Shown one piece after another: positions 1 through 11,199 of a stretch of DNA of 64,000 bases. Both the position numbers and the translations under genes were made by a program. The notes beneath the pieces are model-generated. The model did no database searches, was not told where the DNA came from, and saw nothing but the letters and a program-made list of their open reading frames with translations. Where the stretch lies: assembly GCF_014839805.1 (NCBI RefSeq), contig NC_051130.1:2294001-2358000 (forward strand). Direction: 5' to 3'. Within the stretch, counting starts at the first letter, position 1. Each line of letters starts with the position of its first letter. This DNA comes from Manduca sexta (Eukaryota > Arthropoda > Insecta > Lepidoptera > Sphingidae).

Positions 1-2330
1 GCAAATTTGTGTCTTAAGTAAGCATAGCTTTGCGAAATTTGATATGTAAGACTGATGTATTAAACAATGTAATAAACAAAACTTAAGCTGTAATTTAAGA
101 GCTTGTTCTCAGCTGAGTCACCGTTGTTAAATAAACAAAATTGAGCTGTCAAAATCCGTCATAGACATGTTGTTCATATCTGTTTATTAAACAGCGACCA
201 TCTTAAGATGCTGCATTTAATTTGACGTCTCACAAACCGAACGTCGAAACGTCGGTCCAAAACGAAGAAACGACGAACTTCGGATTGAACTTTACTACCA
301 AATTACTTCGGATCCGACACCGTTAGTAGCTTACCTTAGTGGTAGAATCAATTCCAGTATATTTTTTTTTGAAAAAGCAGTGGAACTTTATCCTCACAGA
401 TGTTTTTAAAAATGTATGGTATAAGTTCTTACAAATTCCATGTCTGAAATATTGCGATGAACCGATCGGATCCGTCGTCGAATCCGTCATCGGATCCGTA
501 ACACTTCGTAGTAACAAAATATGCGATCCGTCATCCGAAACTACGGATTTCGTTTTTCGAAGTAAACCCTCTGATATCACACTTAAGAGAGAAATTCAAT
601 TGCATCTAATACGGCTTGTACTCAATAACATTATCATTCCGTGTAATGGAAAGTTTGTCTCTGTGTAATAAGGAAAATAAAGATTCCAGGGAATCCCTTA
701 GGCAGAGTGCAGTGTAATTAAACCTTGTGCTAACAATTGGCTGCAATAAGTGGTCTACCGACACTTTTCAGACAATTCAATGAATATTCTCAATTTTTAT
801 TTACTCAGATATGTATTTATTTATTTAAATCTTTATTGTACACCATAAATATGAAAAATAAGAATATATTATATACATAAGCTGGATATCATTACAAATG
901 GCACTCGAAGTGATCTTTACCAGACAACCATTGGATGGAGATGATAAAAATAGCGGAAAGGGCGATTTAAATAATCTAATCATTTATTACATTAGTTTCT
1001 GACAGTATAGTATTGTGTTCGTAAGGTACTGGATTGGACTCCCAGACTGGGTAGATCAGTAGTGTTGAATTAGAGTTATGTGAATTAATTTATCACTTGT
1101 TATTAACCTATTCGTTACACCTTATTCTTTATAGCCTAAAGAATAAATTAACTCCAAATTTTCCCTATTTTTCTAATTTTTCTATGCCATTAGCAATTAT
1201 GAAGTACTTATTACCACACATTCAACTTAAACTCGCTGATAAGTAAAATAATTACCCGCTTCGCAGGCAAAACCAATTTTGTAATACATGGATTCTATAC
1301 CTAATCGAAGTTGTTTTGTTGTAACCACGAAATGAAATGAAGTTATTTACACCTCTTGCTGCACTTGGCTATTGATTTACTGCTATAAATGGCCACTTAC
1401 GTACGTATATCAGTATTTCTGATTAATTAGACTAGACGTAGGGAGAGCTCTACCTAAAGTTTTTTACCGGCAAGAATTTATGTACCATCTTATTATCTAT
1501 TTAAAAAGGTACTGTATTTACTTTGGTTACTAATAACTGGTGCATTCAATGTTTAATTTAAATAAAATCAAAATTAATGAAATTATACACCAATAGTCAT
1601 ACTCTTGATTCTACATTTTGATACTTTGGTTAACAGAGAAAGGTTTTGCTGTTATATTATAAAAATCCTTACAAAGCAATCCAGGAATTGAAATCTAGGA
1701 TCTGCCAATCCATAGTGTGTTTACATTGTTACTATAATACGTAAACTGAAAAATAATAAGAAAAATCGTTTAAGGCCGAATTAGCCGCTGTAATTCACTT
1801 CTCATACGCTATACTGTTTATAAACCAATTACTGATATTGATATAACAAAGTACAATCTGTTATTTCATAAAACGGTTTTATAACATTTCGAATATGGAA
1901 CGAAATAAATCTTATTTTCGAACGTGGAACAAATAAATCGGTTACAATAAATAAATAAACGTGCTATTACATATTTGTCATTGTTATATGAGAGTAACAC
2001 TATAGAAGAATATTATGTCCGATCTTGCTCTACCTTGATACAAGAGCAACTCGCACTAGACATTCATTTAAAAAAACATAATAAATATTCTCACTATAAC
2101 CTTATTTTCATTGTCTCCATAATCATGTCTGGGAAATTTGCTATATGGTTTGAAGATCAGAATGAATTTGAATTCTCTAGAAACATCGCCCTGCATTCAT
2201 TACTAAAACCGGCTGTGACTTCATAAATAATTTTGCAAACTTGTCAGCTGTTCATACTACAAATATTTTAACCCGTCATAAGTTGATATTGTATCTTTTG
2301 TGTAGTTTTCCTCGTCGTGTGACGCGGCCC
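1..2330. other. Gene-free AT-rich flank
   Basis: No supported gene is visible. Short open frames at 323-668 overlap on both strands and lack recognisable motifs. The stretch 240-560 is unusual in repeating words built on the palindrome CGGATCCG and on ATCCGTC (near 309, 468, 478, 492 and 527), which gives the open frame its composition. The rest is AT-rich sequence without obvious structure. Confidence 0.5.
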
Positions 2331-2335
2331 GTCGG

Positions 2336-2341
2336 TATAAA
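2336..2341 (+). promoter_or_regulatory. TATA box of the secreted-peptide gene at 2391
   Basis: TATAAA lies 55 bases upstream of the ATG. An initiator-like TCATT lies about 28 bases downstream (near 2364), the usual TATA-to-start spacing in insects. The start site is inferred, not shown. Confidence 0.55.
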
Positions 2342-2390
2342 CAGTCGTGCAGTCCTGTCGCAATCATTGCCAGTAATACTCGCGAGAATC

Positions 2391-2660
2391 ATGCTGCGAA
2401 TGTGTTTGCTGCTGTGTATTGTGGGCGGAGTCGTCTGCCAAATTGAGCAGTCTATCTTCGCTCAACTATACTATCCTCCAGTAGTACACGCCCAGCCCAG
2501 ACCACGGAATACTTCGCCGCAACCAACCATAGTCCGCCGAGAGAGAAGCGCGTTCGATAAGGAACAGGATCGTGAAAGCAACAACGCCATCTTGCGTCGC
2601 CTCCGAGAGAAAATGGCGGACCCCAAATGGACACCAGAAATACGACCACGCAAGATGTAA
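2391..2660 (+). CDS. Small secreted protein, uncharacterised (89 aa)
   Basis: Intronless frame of 89 residues. It opens with a hydrophobic segment typical of a signal peptide (MLRMCLLLCIVGGVVC, residues 1-16, likely cleaved near Cys16/Gln17). The mature part, about 73 residues, is rich in Pro, Arg and Gln, has no cysteine, and carries two Arg-Arg pairs (residues about 49-50 and 68-69) that could be processing sites. I do not recognise the family. The frame is open further upstream to 2241, but the ATG at 2391 is preferred because it gives a clean signal peptide and lies just downstream of a TATA box and likely start site. A polyadenylation hexamer follows at 2725. Candidate roles are a secreted peptide precursor or a small cuticle or immune-type peptide; the sequence does not decide. 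Confidence 0.6.
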   Translation: MLRMCLLLCIVGGVVCQIEQSIFAQLYYPPVVHAQPRPRNTSPQPTIVRRERSAFDKEQDRESNNAILRRLREKMADPKWTPEIRPRKM

Positions 2661-2724
2661 AACGTATGTTTAATGTGAAGTGTTTTTACTTTTAAGTTTA
2701 AGGAAGTGTTTTGATTCTGAGTGA

Positions 2725-2730
2725 AATAAA
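2725..2730 (+). terminator. Polyadenylation signal AATAAA
   Basis: Canonical hexamer 65 bases after the stop codon of the small secreted-protein gene, followed by a T-rich stretch. Confidence 0.6.
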
Positions 2731-3420
2731 ATTTTTAGTTTATACTTTTGTTTTATTATGGTTACTGAAACCCTTACTATTGATGATGATTAATATAGGT
2801 AAATATATATACAGGCAGGGAAAAGTGTATTGGACGGTAGAGAACAACAAGCATTGAATTCTTTGACGATCGTCAAAAAGTCGACCTGTTTTCTAGATGA
2901 ACCTGGTGACCTCAGAGATAACTGCAATACTTATATATTAAGTTTAATGTGTGTTACGTTGTACTTAAATAACATCTGATGTTGGATATTACATACAACT
3001 TGTAGAGACTTCATGGGAATTCTGACTTTATAACTGGAATCAAGTTTAATATCTCACATTATAAGATCATATCCATTTTATCATGGCTTCTCCAGTTGTA
3101 AGCATCGTTTCGTTTTCTTAGCTGATTATTACTCTATATACCTTTTTTTATATAAGCCTACATTTTTCAATAGTTACAGGAAAAAAAATCTGTATACAAA
3201 CGGAACTGCTTATTAGATCTGCTAAATTATAAGAGGTTTTTTCGGTTTTGTACTTTTATTAGTTTGGGACATCGGCCTAGAATTTACTTTCGCGCACATA
3301 AACACCCATAAACCTCTTATGTGTATTTTAAATTGGCTGACCTTAAAAAGAGGCAACAATTAGGAAGAGAGGAAAGTGAAAAAATCTACATTTGAACTTT
3401 GGCCTGACCAAAAGATTTGC

Positions 3421-3480
3421 AGAAGAACCTATTTAAAACGGCCTGCATCCAGCGTGTACCACATTTATCAAGTCTTCAAG
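3421..3480 (-). mobile_element. Non-LTR retrotransposon C-terminal tail, relic
   Basis: On the minus strand the short stretch reads like the end of a reverse-transcriptase ORF (motif RWMQAVLNR). It shares its core bases with the better preserved copies at 42599-42730 and 57960-58140. Too short to delimit. Confidence 0.4.
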
Positions 3481-4493
3481 AACAGAGTTTAGGCCTGAAG
3501 GATTCTCACTCTCCACTCACACAATAAGCAGTTCATACTAGTTTTGACCGGTACAGCCCGGCCGAGTCAGCTCATTCATTCACAGCCTACAGCAAGCCTA
3601 CCACTTCAAGTTTGCTGACCGTTTGTTCAAACTGGTCTTCTTACTGATTCAAAACTGCAAGACGTCACGTTCGACCTCTGAATCATTATGCACTATTTGT
3701 TTTTATGCAAATCCTGCTTCCTTTTTTACTTAAACCGGTTGCAAAGTGCATATTATGAAATTCCGTCTGCGTCATATATTTTAGTGTTATGTTTTATGTA
3801 TCGAGTAAGTTCGTGCTCTTACATTATTAAATAGTTCAATGAGAAAACGTAAATAATATTTTTTTTCAGTAAAAATCCATCTTTTGGATGCCAAACTTTA
3901 ACCTGAGGAGCTGAGGAATGGTTATGGCGGACTCATCAACCTTCCGACCTATATGTAATCTGCCAAAAAATTGCTTTTAAAATCATCAGATAAATAGCGA
4001 ATGGTATCAGAAAAAAGGTTTTTTGACATATGTACCGATGAATTATTTTGATTCGTTCATCCTTTATAAACGTGTAGTAAGCGATTAAGACAGTATTTGG
4101 GTAGGATCTCGTACGTAGGTGTCCGTTTGGGTATCATCACTTTGTTCGTTTCTCGTCCAAGCAACAGTCTTTAGGCGTGGTTAAATTCTTGACGGCCATT
4201 GCAACTTATGTGTATATATTGCAATACAATTTTAAGTAGCTCATATTTGTTGCTACAAATATGATTTACTTAAAATTTGCTTGCTTTATGTTGTTGCATG
4301 GCTATATCGTTTCCATATAATATTCTTGACCGCTAACTTTACTACTATTGGCCGCCCTATGAAACATATGCTCCAGCTGTGCCTTAGCTATCTGACTGAA
4401 ATTTGTACATTGATAGCTTAGTAATAAATTCAAGAATTCGGTTTACCACCAGTTGTCACTTTTATTTACTCACCTGATCTCACATATTAATTA

Positions 4494-4600
4494 ACTAGCT
4501 TTTGCTCGCAAATCCACTCGCGTAAAAAAGTTTTTCCGGGATAAACGTGCCGCTTTATTATTTCCAACGATGAAATGGACTTTATATTTAAGTTAAACAT
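4494..4600 (+). repeat. LINE 3'-end-like dispersed repeat
   Basis: Begins AACTAGCTTTTGCTCGC and continues with a 'ccgggataaac' block, matching in style the pieces at 43551-43735, 37431-37730 and 59326-59830. These 'ctagc..gctcgc' repeats are common 3' ends of lepidopteran RTE-like LINEs. Family assignment is from memory. Confidence 0.45.
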
Positions 4601-5056
4601 CTAGCATTCATCTGTGAAACCTCCATTCGATTCCATGCAGTAGTCTTTGGGTGAAGCGTGTACATCATCCAAAAAAAAAAATATATAAAAACTGTTGTTT
4701 TGGCATCTGTTATTCTAGTGAAACCCCCTCATACTATATTTTGTTTAATATCTACAATGTACAGATATCGGCTTGTTACAATTTTATTAAGTATATGTAA
4801 ATATGCTGCATTGGTTTACACAGATGGGCCGTCTCAACGAAGTGGTATTGTGTCGATTCCAGGAACAGAGACTTCGGAATACTTAGGGAAAACCCAAACG
4901 TATATCAAAAAGTTCTCATCTGTATGAGTTCAGTTAATACATCATTCCTAGAAACATGGCTGTAGCTAGAATTATTTACCGTAGGGCACGTACTCCTAAG
5001 TTATTATTGCAGATTTAGTATTTCGTAGATTTCAAAATTAATTCAAATTGGATTTC

Positions 5057-5142
5057 TTAATGTATGGTAGGTTAGTGAAAATATTTATTTTTATATTTAT
5101 TAATGTATAGTGGGTTAGTGAAAATATTTATTTTCAGTGTTT
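5057..5142. repeat. Direct tandem duplication, period 43 bp
   Basis: Two adjacent, slightly diverged copies start at 5057 and 5100 (TTAATGTATGGTAGGTTAG and TTAATGTATAGTGGGTTAG), each followed by the same 'tgaaaatatttatttt'. Confidence 0.8.
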
Positions 5143-6689
5143 ATGACTAATGCGGTGTGATATGATGTGAATTTCGTAAAGAGCATAATTAAACTCTTAT
5201 ATACCGGATAAATTCTATCACAGGGAATCGCGAGCAAACTGAAGTACAAATCAAAGTTAAATATAAATTTTGGCACCATTTCTAATTGATCACAAACTTA
5301 CCATAATAGTTGATTCAAAATGTCATGTCATTAATATTGAAATAATTATCAAACAAAGAATTTTTTCGGAGAACAAAAAAAATCACACCTATTTTCTAGA
5401 ACTAATAATGTCATCATCCTAAATGATCTCATGTCAGGGTTTTCCTTAAGTTGAGATCTCTACACCGCAATTCTTAAAGTAAAATTCCCAAATGTACCAA
5501 AGAAATATCCGGGTTAATTTATTAAAGATAAGGTGAAAAAAAAAACCTATAATATGACGTTCACTCTACTTTTTTACGTTTGAAAAGAGAACGTAATTCC
5601 CGTTCGTTATAATATAATCGTTGGGCATTTTTATTTACGTAGGAATACTTTAGTAGAAATTCAAATATCATAGTACCTACCCAAAAACTATGTTCCATAT
5701 TTAAATCTCATACTGGCCAGTCATAATATCCATAGCGCTAAATTTATAAAAGGAATGAGTGAATGGAATTTAAGGATTTTGCTTGAAGAAACTCGGAACA
5801 ATAACTAACGCATATAATTTATTGATCTAAAGTTAGAACCGTTTACATCTGGATTAATTCTTAAAATCTATGCTGGTAAATACGATATACTTACTTACGT
5901 GCTGGATCCCAGTCCAGGTGGATCTGTAAAGAAATTTCCCTATGTCGAAGCTTCCCATTAAGTTATAAATGAATGAATAAGATTAGCGGTTACAGGCCAG
6001 TTCGAACGAATGAGTCCCGGGAATGGGTTTTTAACCAGCTTTACACCAGATGCAAATTGTTGTTATAATTCTTATTACAATATGAGATCTTAGGTCGTTA
6101 GGAATATCCCGGTCTAATTTTACATAAACAAGTCAAACAAGGTTTTTTTATGGGACATGAATCACGACTTTTTGGAACTTGGTATAATATTTAGGCCACT
6201 GACCTAGAAAATGTGGTATACGAGCTTTGATACCGAAATCAGTCCAAAGTAAATGTAGTTGACACATGTTATATTTTCTAATAAAATTCAATTATATTAT
6301 ACCATGTTATTAATATGCAAATTACGCTAATTACGCTTCCTTTGAAAATCAGTCAGAGGCACATACTAAGACAGCATGGTCGAAACCTACTCAGGCGAAC
6401 AAAACACATTGAAATACAAGTACTTTACGGATTTTGTCGCGGTCAAAATTTGTAAAATAGTTTATTTAAATATTTCATCAGTATCGCTTAATCGAACTAT
6501 TATATTAACTACTGAAGTATTAGCACACCGCATGGCAGTGCATACTAGATTAGTTTTCGGTCACAGGTGCCAGCTAGCCACGTGGGTAGACATAACGACG
6601 CGGGGTTACTTCATCGTGATGACGCGACTAGCAACTCGCAAACAACTCGTACAGAAAACGACTCTTTTTATAGTATAAATCGGGGAAAA

Positions 6690-6860
6690 ATTGCCTTAGT
6701 GACATAGGTATATTGCGTGCAGTACGACTTCTGCTATAAGGTCTCGAGTTTGAATTCCGGGCCGGACAAAGTTATAATGGGAATTTCTTCTCAGTTCGAG
6801 CACGAAGCAATTTGTGCCTGATATAGCGATAAGCTGGCATCACATCATAGGACAGAATAA
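6690..6860 (+). mobile_element. tRNA-derived SINE
   Basis: A tRNA-like head with a degenerate A-box near 6693-6710 and a B-box-like GAGTTTGAATTCC at 6745-6757 is followed by an unrelated body ending CACATCATAGGACAGAATAA. The same 3' body appears as a fragment at 14763-14795. RNA polymerase III boxes are inferred by eye. Confidence 0.6.
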
Positions 6861-7589
6861 ACACGACAAAAAGTAAGTACACTCGCTAGAAGGCGCATGT
6901 GTGTGTGTGTTTGCTGCAATATTGTCGTTCATTGCGAAGTTTGTTTACTATTGTTCATTATAATTCCATGTTTTGTAAGACATCTGTACGTCTTTATATT
7001 CCTCTTTTTTTTTAGGTAAGTAGATGTGTAAAGCAATCAGACGGACTGGCATAATTGTCCCCATTATATAGTATTATTAATACCATACGAGTACAGAAAT
7101 TTTGGCTGGTCAATATTTACTGTTTTTTGTTTCACTTATTCTGTGCTATATTTACAATTAGGTGCAGTAGCATATGCCGTGATGAACAAAAAATCTATCT
7201 ATGGTATTAATAGAGGTGGTAAACAAAAAACCGTACTTCATCAATAAAAGCATGTAATGTAAAGTTATTAATAGTTATAGTAATATTGTTCAAGTAACGT
7301 AGGATATGATTCAGGAAGTTATTATTATACACTAGTAAGAGATTTGCCGAACACAATTATCCACGTCAGAATTTAGAAGGCAACAAATTATTACAATTAA
7401 AGAACGTGACTAAGCAATAGTGTTTTGCAGACATAATGTTATTTCCAATATTTTCACTGGTAGGTATTTCCCAAATATTGACCGTTAGTGCTACTTAAGC
7501 TGTTTTTTTAGAAAAAAGTTGACGATATATTATTATCAAACATGCACCTAGACTACTACAATACTGTCTGACACAAGACTGATTACCTG

Positions 7590-7850
7590 CCTTATCGCAG
7601 CCCTCTGGAGGACCCAAAACAAAAACATCTATCCGAAATCTGTCCGTAGTAGCACGATGCGTTTTTAACGGTCCCTTCTGCCGCGCACGTGCAAACTTTA
7701 GAATGAACTCCTTGCATCAATGTTTCCCGAGTGCTATGACTTGTCCTTTAAACGAGGTTTAAGAAGACTGCTCACCTCCCGGTAGACAACGGCTTAGCTG
7801 TGTCTATGGCATTGCTTTAGTTCATGGACAGCGGATGCTGCTTAATATTA
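7590..7850 (+). mobile_element. 3' end of a non-LTR retrotransposon (Jockey-like), decayed
   Basis: The stretch with 'tttaaacgaggtttaagaagactgctcacc' spacing and GGTAGACAACGGCTTAGC matches the well-known 3' end pattern of lepidopteran LINEs. A related fragment lies at 9055-9135. The coding frame is broken. Confidence 0.45.
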
Positions 7851-8079
7851 GCGGAGCGGTCTCTCGTTTGCATACTAAATAAAAAAAAAACCTACAGAAA
7901 ATGCTGCTTTAACTGAAATTCGGAGCCAGGACTTTCCAGTCCAGAGCCCTTACATGACGTGCTGCTAGGCTTAGAAGGTAACAGCATGGAAGTCCGAGAT
8001 ATCAAAATATAATAAAGAAACATATTATTAAAGTTTACAAACTGCTTTTAGTGCTAGCTAAAGTAGTTTGGGCATTTGA

Positions 8080-8360
8080 AGAGGATGGATGACAGGGGAC
8101 TGACAAAGAAGATACAAGGCGAATGTGGATGGAAGAGCCGGTAGGAGTCGACAGCACCGGACCTTCGAATCACAGATATCTGACATTCTTCGTAAAGGCT
8201 AGGTCAGAAGTGTCCTGAGCGGCGGGAATGAATGAACGATAAATGAAGGTGCAGGAAACGAGAGAAGTATGCCAAAGTCGTGCAAAGTGGCAATCCATAG
8301 TCTCTGCCTACCCTTATAGTATAGAGGCGTGATACTATGTATGTAAAAACAAATTGAACT
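8080..8360 (+). mobile_element. 3' end of a non-LTR retrotransposon, decayed
   Basis: A broken plus-strand frame ends in REVCQSRAKWQSIVSAYP near 8250-8320, a C-terminal pattern I recognise from a common lepidopteran LINE ('reVc.DRskW.siVsAYP'). It is followed by a 3' tail of the 'gcgtgatactatgtatgta' type. The 5' part is missing. Confidence 0.55.
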
Positions 8361-9124
8361 CTACAAATATGCCACGATAGTAATAACTTACCTCAACATA
8401 CATTTCTAACACCTTGATAGTGTAATTATGGGAAAACACAGATGCTCAATTGACATTGAAATGTTATTGCACCTTGAACGTTTCGTGATGTCGAAGGAAA
8501 TTATTTTAGGTCTTGAATAATTTAGTAGTTTTATGATCTCTACGAGGAAAACCTCATACGTGCAAGTCATCTAGGTCCTGATGCAATACTGCTAGTATAT
8601 TGCTTAGCAGCGGAAAAAGACAATGTGTGGGATCTCGCACCTGGCTGTTGATAGCTTCCAATTATCGCGTAAATAATCGAATAAGAAAGCTAAAAACGAG
8701 TGCGTACCCATAGTAGAGGCAGCGATGATCGCTGGGCCTTCCCCAACGCATTCCGCGCCTCCGCCCGCACCATACCCGGGGTCACCAGCCCGCAGCCAGA
8801 CCACTGATGCAACACACTCGTGCGCACATACGCACACCGACTTACACATTAACACACAACACGCATAATTTGATCTCAATTTATAAGTTCAATTTGTTTA
8901 CCAGTTATATCATTAGTTAGGTATTCTATATCCTTCAGAGATGATTTACGTCGCTTATGTTTCGTTTATCGACGGGAAATCCAAACACGTTCGTTAAAAA
9001 CGTATATGTGTTGGCATTTTAACTGGCTGGTTCTCGTAAGGTTTAAATAAAAATTTCACGGTAGACAGTGGCTTAGCCATGCCGCTAATATTGCCGACGT
9101 CCATGGTAACATTGGCGACGATGA

Positions 9125-9265
9125 CCACTTACCAGTGGCGAAAGGTGAATTTTTCCAAAATGGAACCAGACACAACATATAGGTACTGATATGCATGAAT
9201 GCAGTCTGCAAATCGTTCTAATGATAATTAGATACATCAATTCTACATAAAGGGAAGCCGGTAAG
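9125..9265. repeat. Dispersed repeat, copy 1
   Basis: Shares GCGAAAGGTGAA, CTGCAAATCGTT.TAATGATAATTAG and CTACATAAAGGGAAGCCGGTA, in the same order and spacing, with 35548-35690. Function and family unknown. Confidence 0.65.
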
Positions 9266-10896
9266 TATCGGGTTATATGGAACCTTTACACTTACCATCA
9301 GGTGCGGCATTAGTTTACCTTCTGCGACGAAAATTAGTTGCATTGTGTTTCTCGGCAACACGTTGACAATATCTGCGTGACGCTTTTGGTTCAGTACTTG
9401 AAAAATGTATTTAAACTTTTGAAATCTTGTCAATCGAATCATTTGGCTGTATACTTTGTTCAATCTCAAAATCTACAGTAGAACCATCTAAATGTTTGAA
9501 GGTTTAAGAACAATTATTACAACTTAGGATCCACAAACACAGGCATATAGACTATATATACATAGTACATACTCAATATATGCATAGTAAACTAACCTGA
9601 ACAAATGTTTTATTCTTGAAGAAAATGTATGAATCTTGTTTGTGTTTCTATTTAACAATTGTATTGATGTTTATGGGCGACAGTGATCACTTACCATTAG
9701 ATGATCCGTATGCCTCTTATCACATAAAAGGTAAGTAGGCAAAAAGTGGGCAGATACCTACTCCTCCATTGCGTATATTTCAGTTACTTACAATTCTTAA
9801 CACACACTATTGGAAACGAAAGTAAATTTTGTTTAAATATAGTTTTTCCTTCCCTGAACGTGGTTAATACTCGTAACTACACTTTAACCTACTGAAAAAG
9901 GTATAGAAATAACTCAACAAATCATACACATACACAATTTTATGTACATTATAGCAAGATTTTAGGTATTCAATTACATTTTATAGCTTGGATAATAATT
10001 AGTTTTGAAGACAAAATGCGTCATCGCTCAATTTTAGAAATATGACGAGTCCTTTATTACATGATGAACTACCGCTGGTCTTGGGTTACCTCTGCCATAG
10101 GCACAAATTTGGCACAAGGTGTAAAAGTACACCTTCGGCTTAACAAAATAAGGAGTGTGTTATTTTGTGAAGCAAAAGAGCCACAACTAGGGCACCCACT
10201 TTTCGCGATATGTGAATTTCAGAACTAAAATGTGACATGAAACACAAAAACATGTCTTTTGAAATATTAGTATGAAGAAATATTGACATAAGTTCTTATG
10301 TAGCACAAAGTAAGTCCGCAGCACAGGTTCCGGAGCGTTTCACATCGGAAGCGTTACGTCACGTCTGACACCTGTGTGTGTCAGTGCTGCGTATCGCCCG
10401 CACCGCGCGCCTGCGCCCGCGCCTTGCATAACATACGTGACTGGGAAATCCCAAATTTCGAGAACGCATTTACATGGGACGCGCTGGGCCACGGCAGAAC
10501 TTGCAAAACCTTCGTATGTTTTGTTTTGTAGTGTTTATGATATCGGAAGGCTGAAGACCTCTGAAGGAAGTAGATAGATTCATTTACGCATTCAATGTGA
10601 TATTTTTAAGGTCCAATATTGCATGACCTAAATTTACTTATTAGTCTTGATAATATAACTGTGAATAAAATGCTAAGCTGCATAATGATAGTTGTTTATT
10701 AATTAATGTTGACAAATGCCAAGACGTAATCCGTCGAGCTCTATGTTATTGTATAATTGTTTGTTTGTATAACTCACGAGCTCTCGTACTTCGTTAGAAG
10801 CGATCTGTGATAAACCAATCTCGAAATAAGGAAAGATTATTTCCAGTTTATCTATCTACATCGCAGCGTGCCGCGGGAAGTACCAATCTGACGAGG

Positions 10897-10902
10897 TATA
10901 AA
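10897..10902 (+). promoter_or_regulatory. TATA box and initiator of the peptide gene at 10959
   Basis: TATAAA followed 29 bases later by CAGTC (10926-10930), the arthropod initiator motif at the expected distance. Predicted transcription start is near 10926, giving a 5' leader of about 33 bases. Confidence 0.65.
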
Positions 10903-10958
10903 GCGCGGGAACGCACTCTCCGCCACAGTCGGATACCCACACTCGTAACGCTCGCATC

Positions 10959-11198
10959 ATGTACACACACGTCGCCTGTCTCCTGCTGTTAACAAGCTGC
11001 GCGATCGTTCGTGCTGGGCCATGGCGCCAACGTTATGACCAGCCAGCCCTTGCCGACATGAAGAAAACCGCCCTTAACAGAAACCTGTTCGTCGTAAAAT
11101 CACCGTGCCTTAAAGATGTCGACTGCCACACGGAGTTGTACGAGTTTGATCTACTGGCGGTTGAGAAAGGCGCGAGGCCGAACGGAGTTCATTATTGA
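10959..11198 (+). CDS. Small secreted protein, uncharacterised (79 aa)
   Basis: Intronless 79-residue frame. Residues 1-19 form a clear signal peptide (MYTHVACLLLLTSCAIVRA), likely cleaved before GPWRQRYD. The mature peptide is about 60 residues and has only two cysteines, close together in a CLKDVDC motif (residues 50-56), which could form one small disulfide loop; a Lys-Lys pair lies at about 35-36. I do not recognise the family. The start is supported by a well-placed TATA box and initiator. No canonical AATAAA is obvious; a variant ATTAAA lies at 11515. Like the gene at 2391 it is short, TATA-driven and isolated in repeats, but the two proteins show no similarity. Confidence 0.6.
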   Translation: MYTHVACLLLLTSCAIVRAGPWRQRYDQPALADMKKTALNRNLFVVKSPCLKDVDCHTELYEFDLLAVEKGARPNGVHY

Positions 11199-11199
11199 A

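Larger units (their letters stand above)
2740..10890. other. 8-kb intergenic region made of repeat debris
   Basis: No supported gene. It holds LINE 3' fragments (3420-3480, 4494-4580, 7590-7850, 8080-8360, 9650-9740), a SINE (6690-6860), a 43-bp direct duplication (5057-5142), a dispersed repeat (9125-9265), and two GC-rich islands at 8700-8840 and 10330-10500 that could be orphan exons or start regions but have no supporting motif. A short GT run lies at 6898-6911. Confidence 0.5.

Noticed and set aside
339..668. Overlapping frames of 109 (+) and 85 (-) codons
   Set aside because: No motif, no start context, and composition explained by repeated CGGATCCG-type words.
8604..8879. 91-codon minus-strand frame, Cys/Val-rich start
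   Set aside because: Its N-terminus is antisense of a GT/CA-rich stretch and the rest is antisense of a GC island; no domain.
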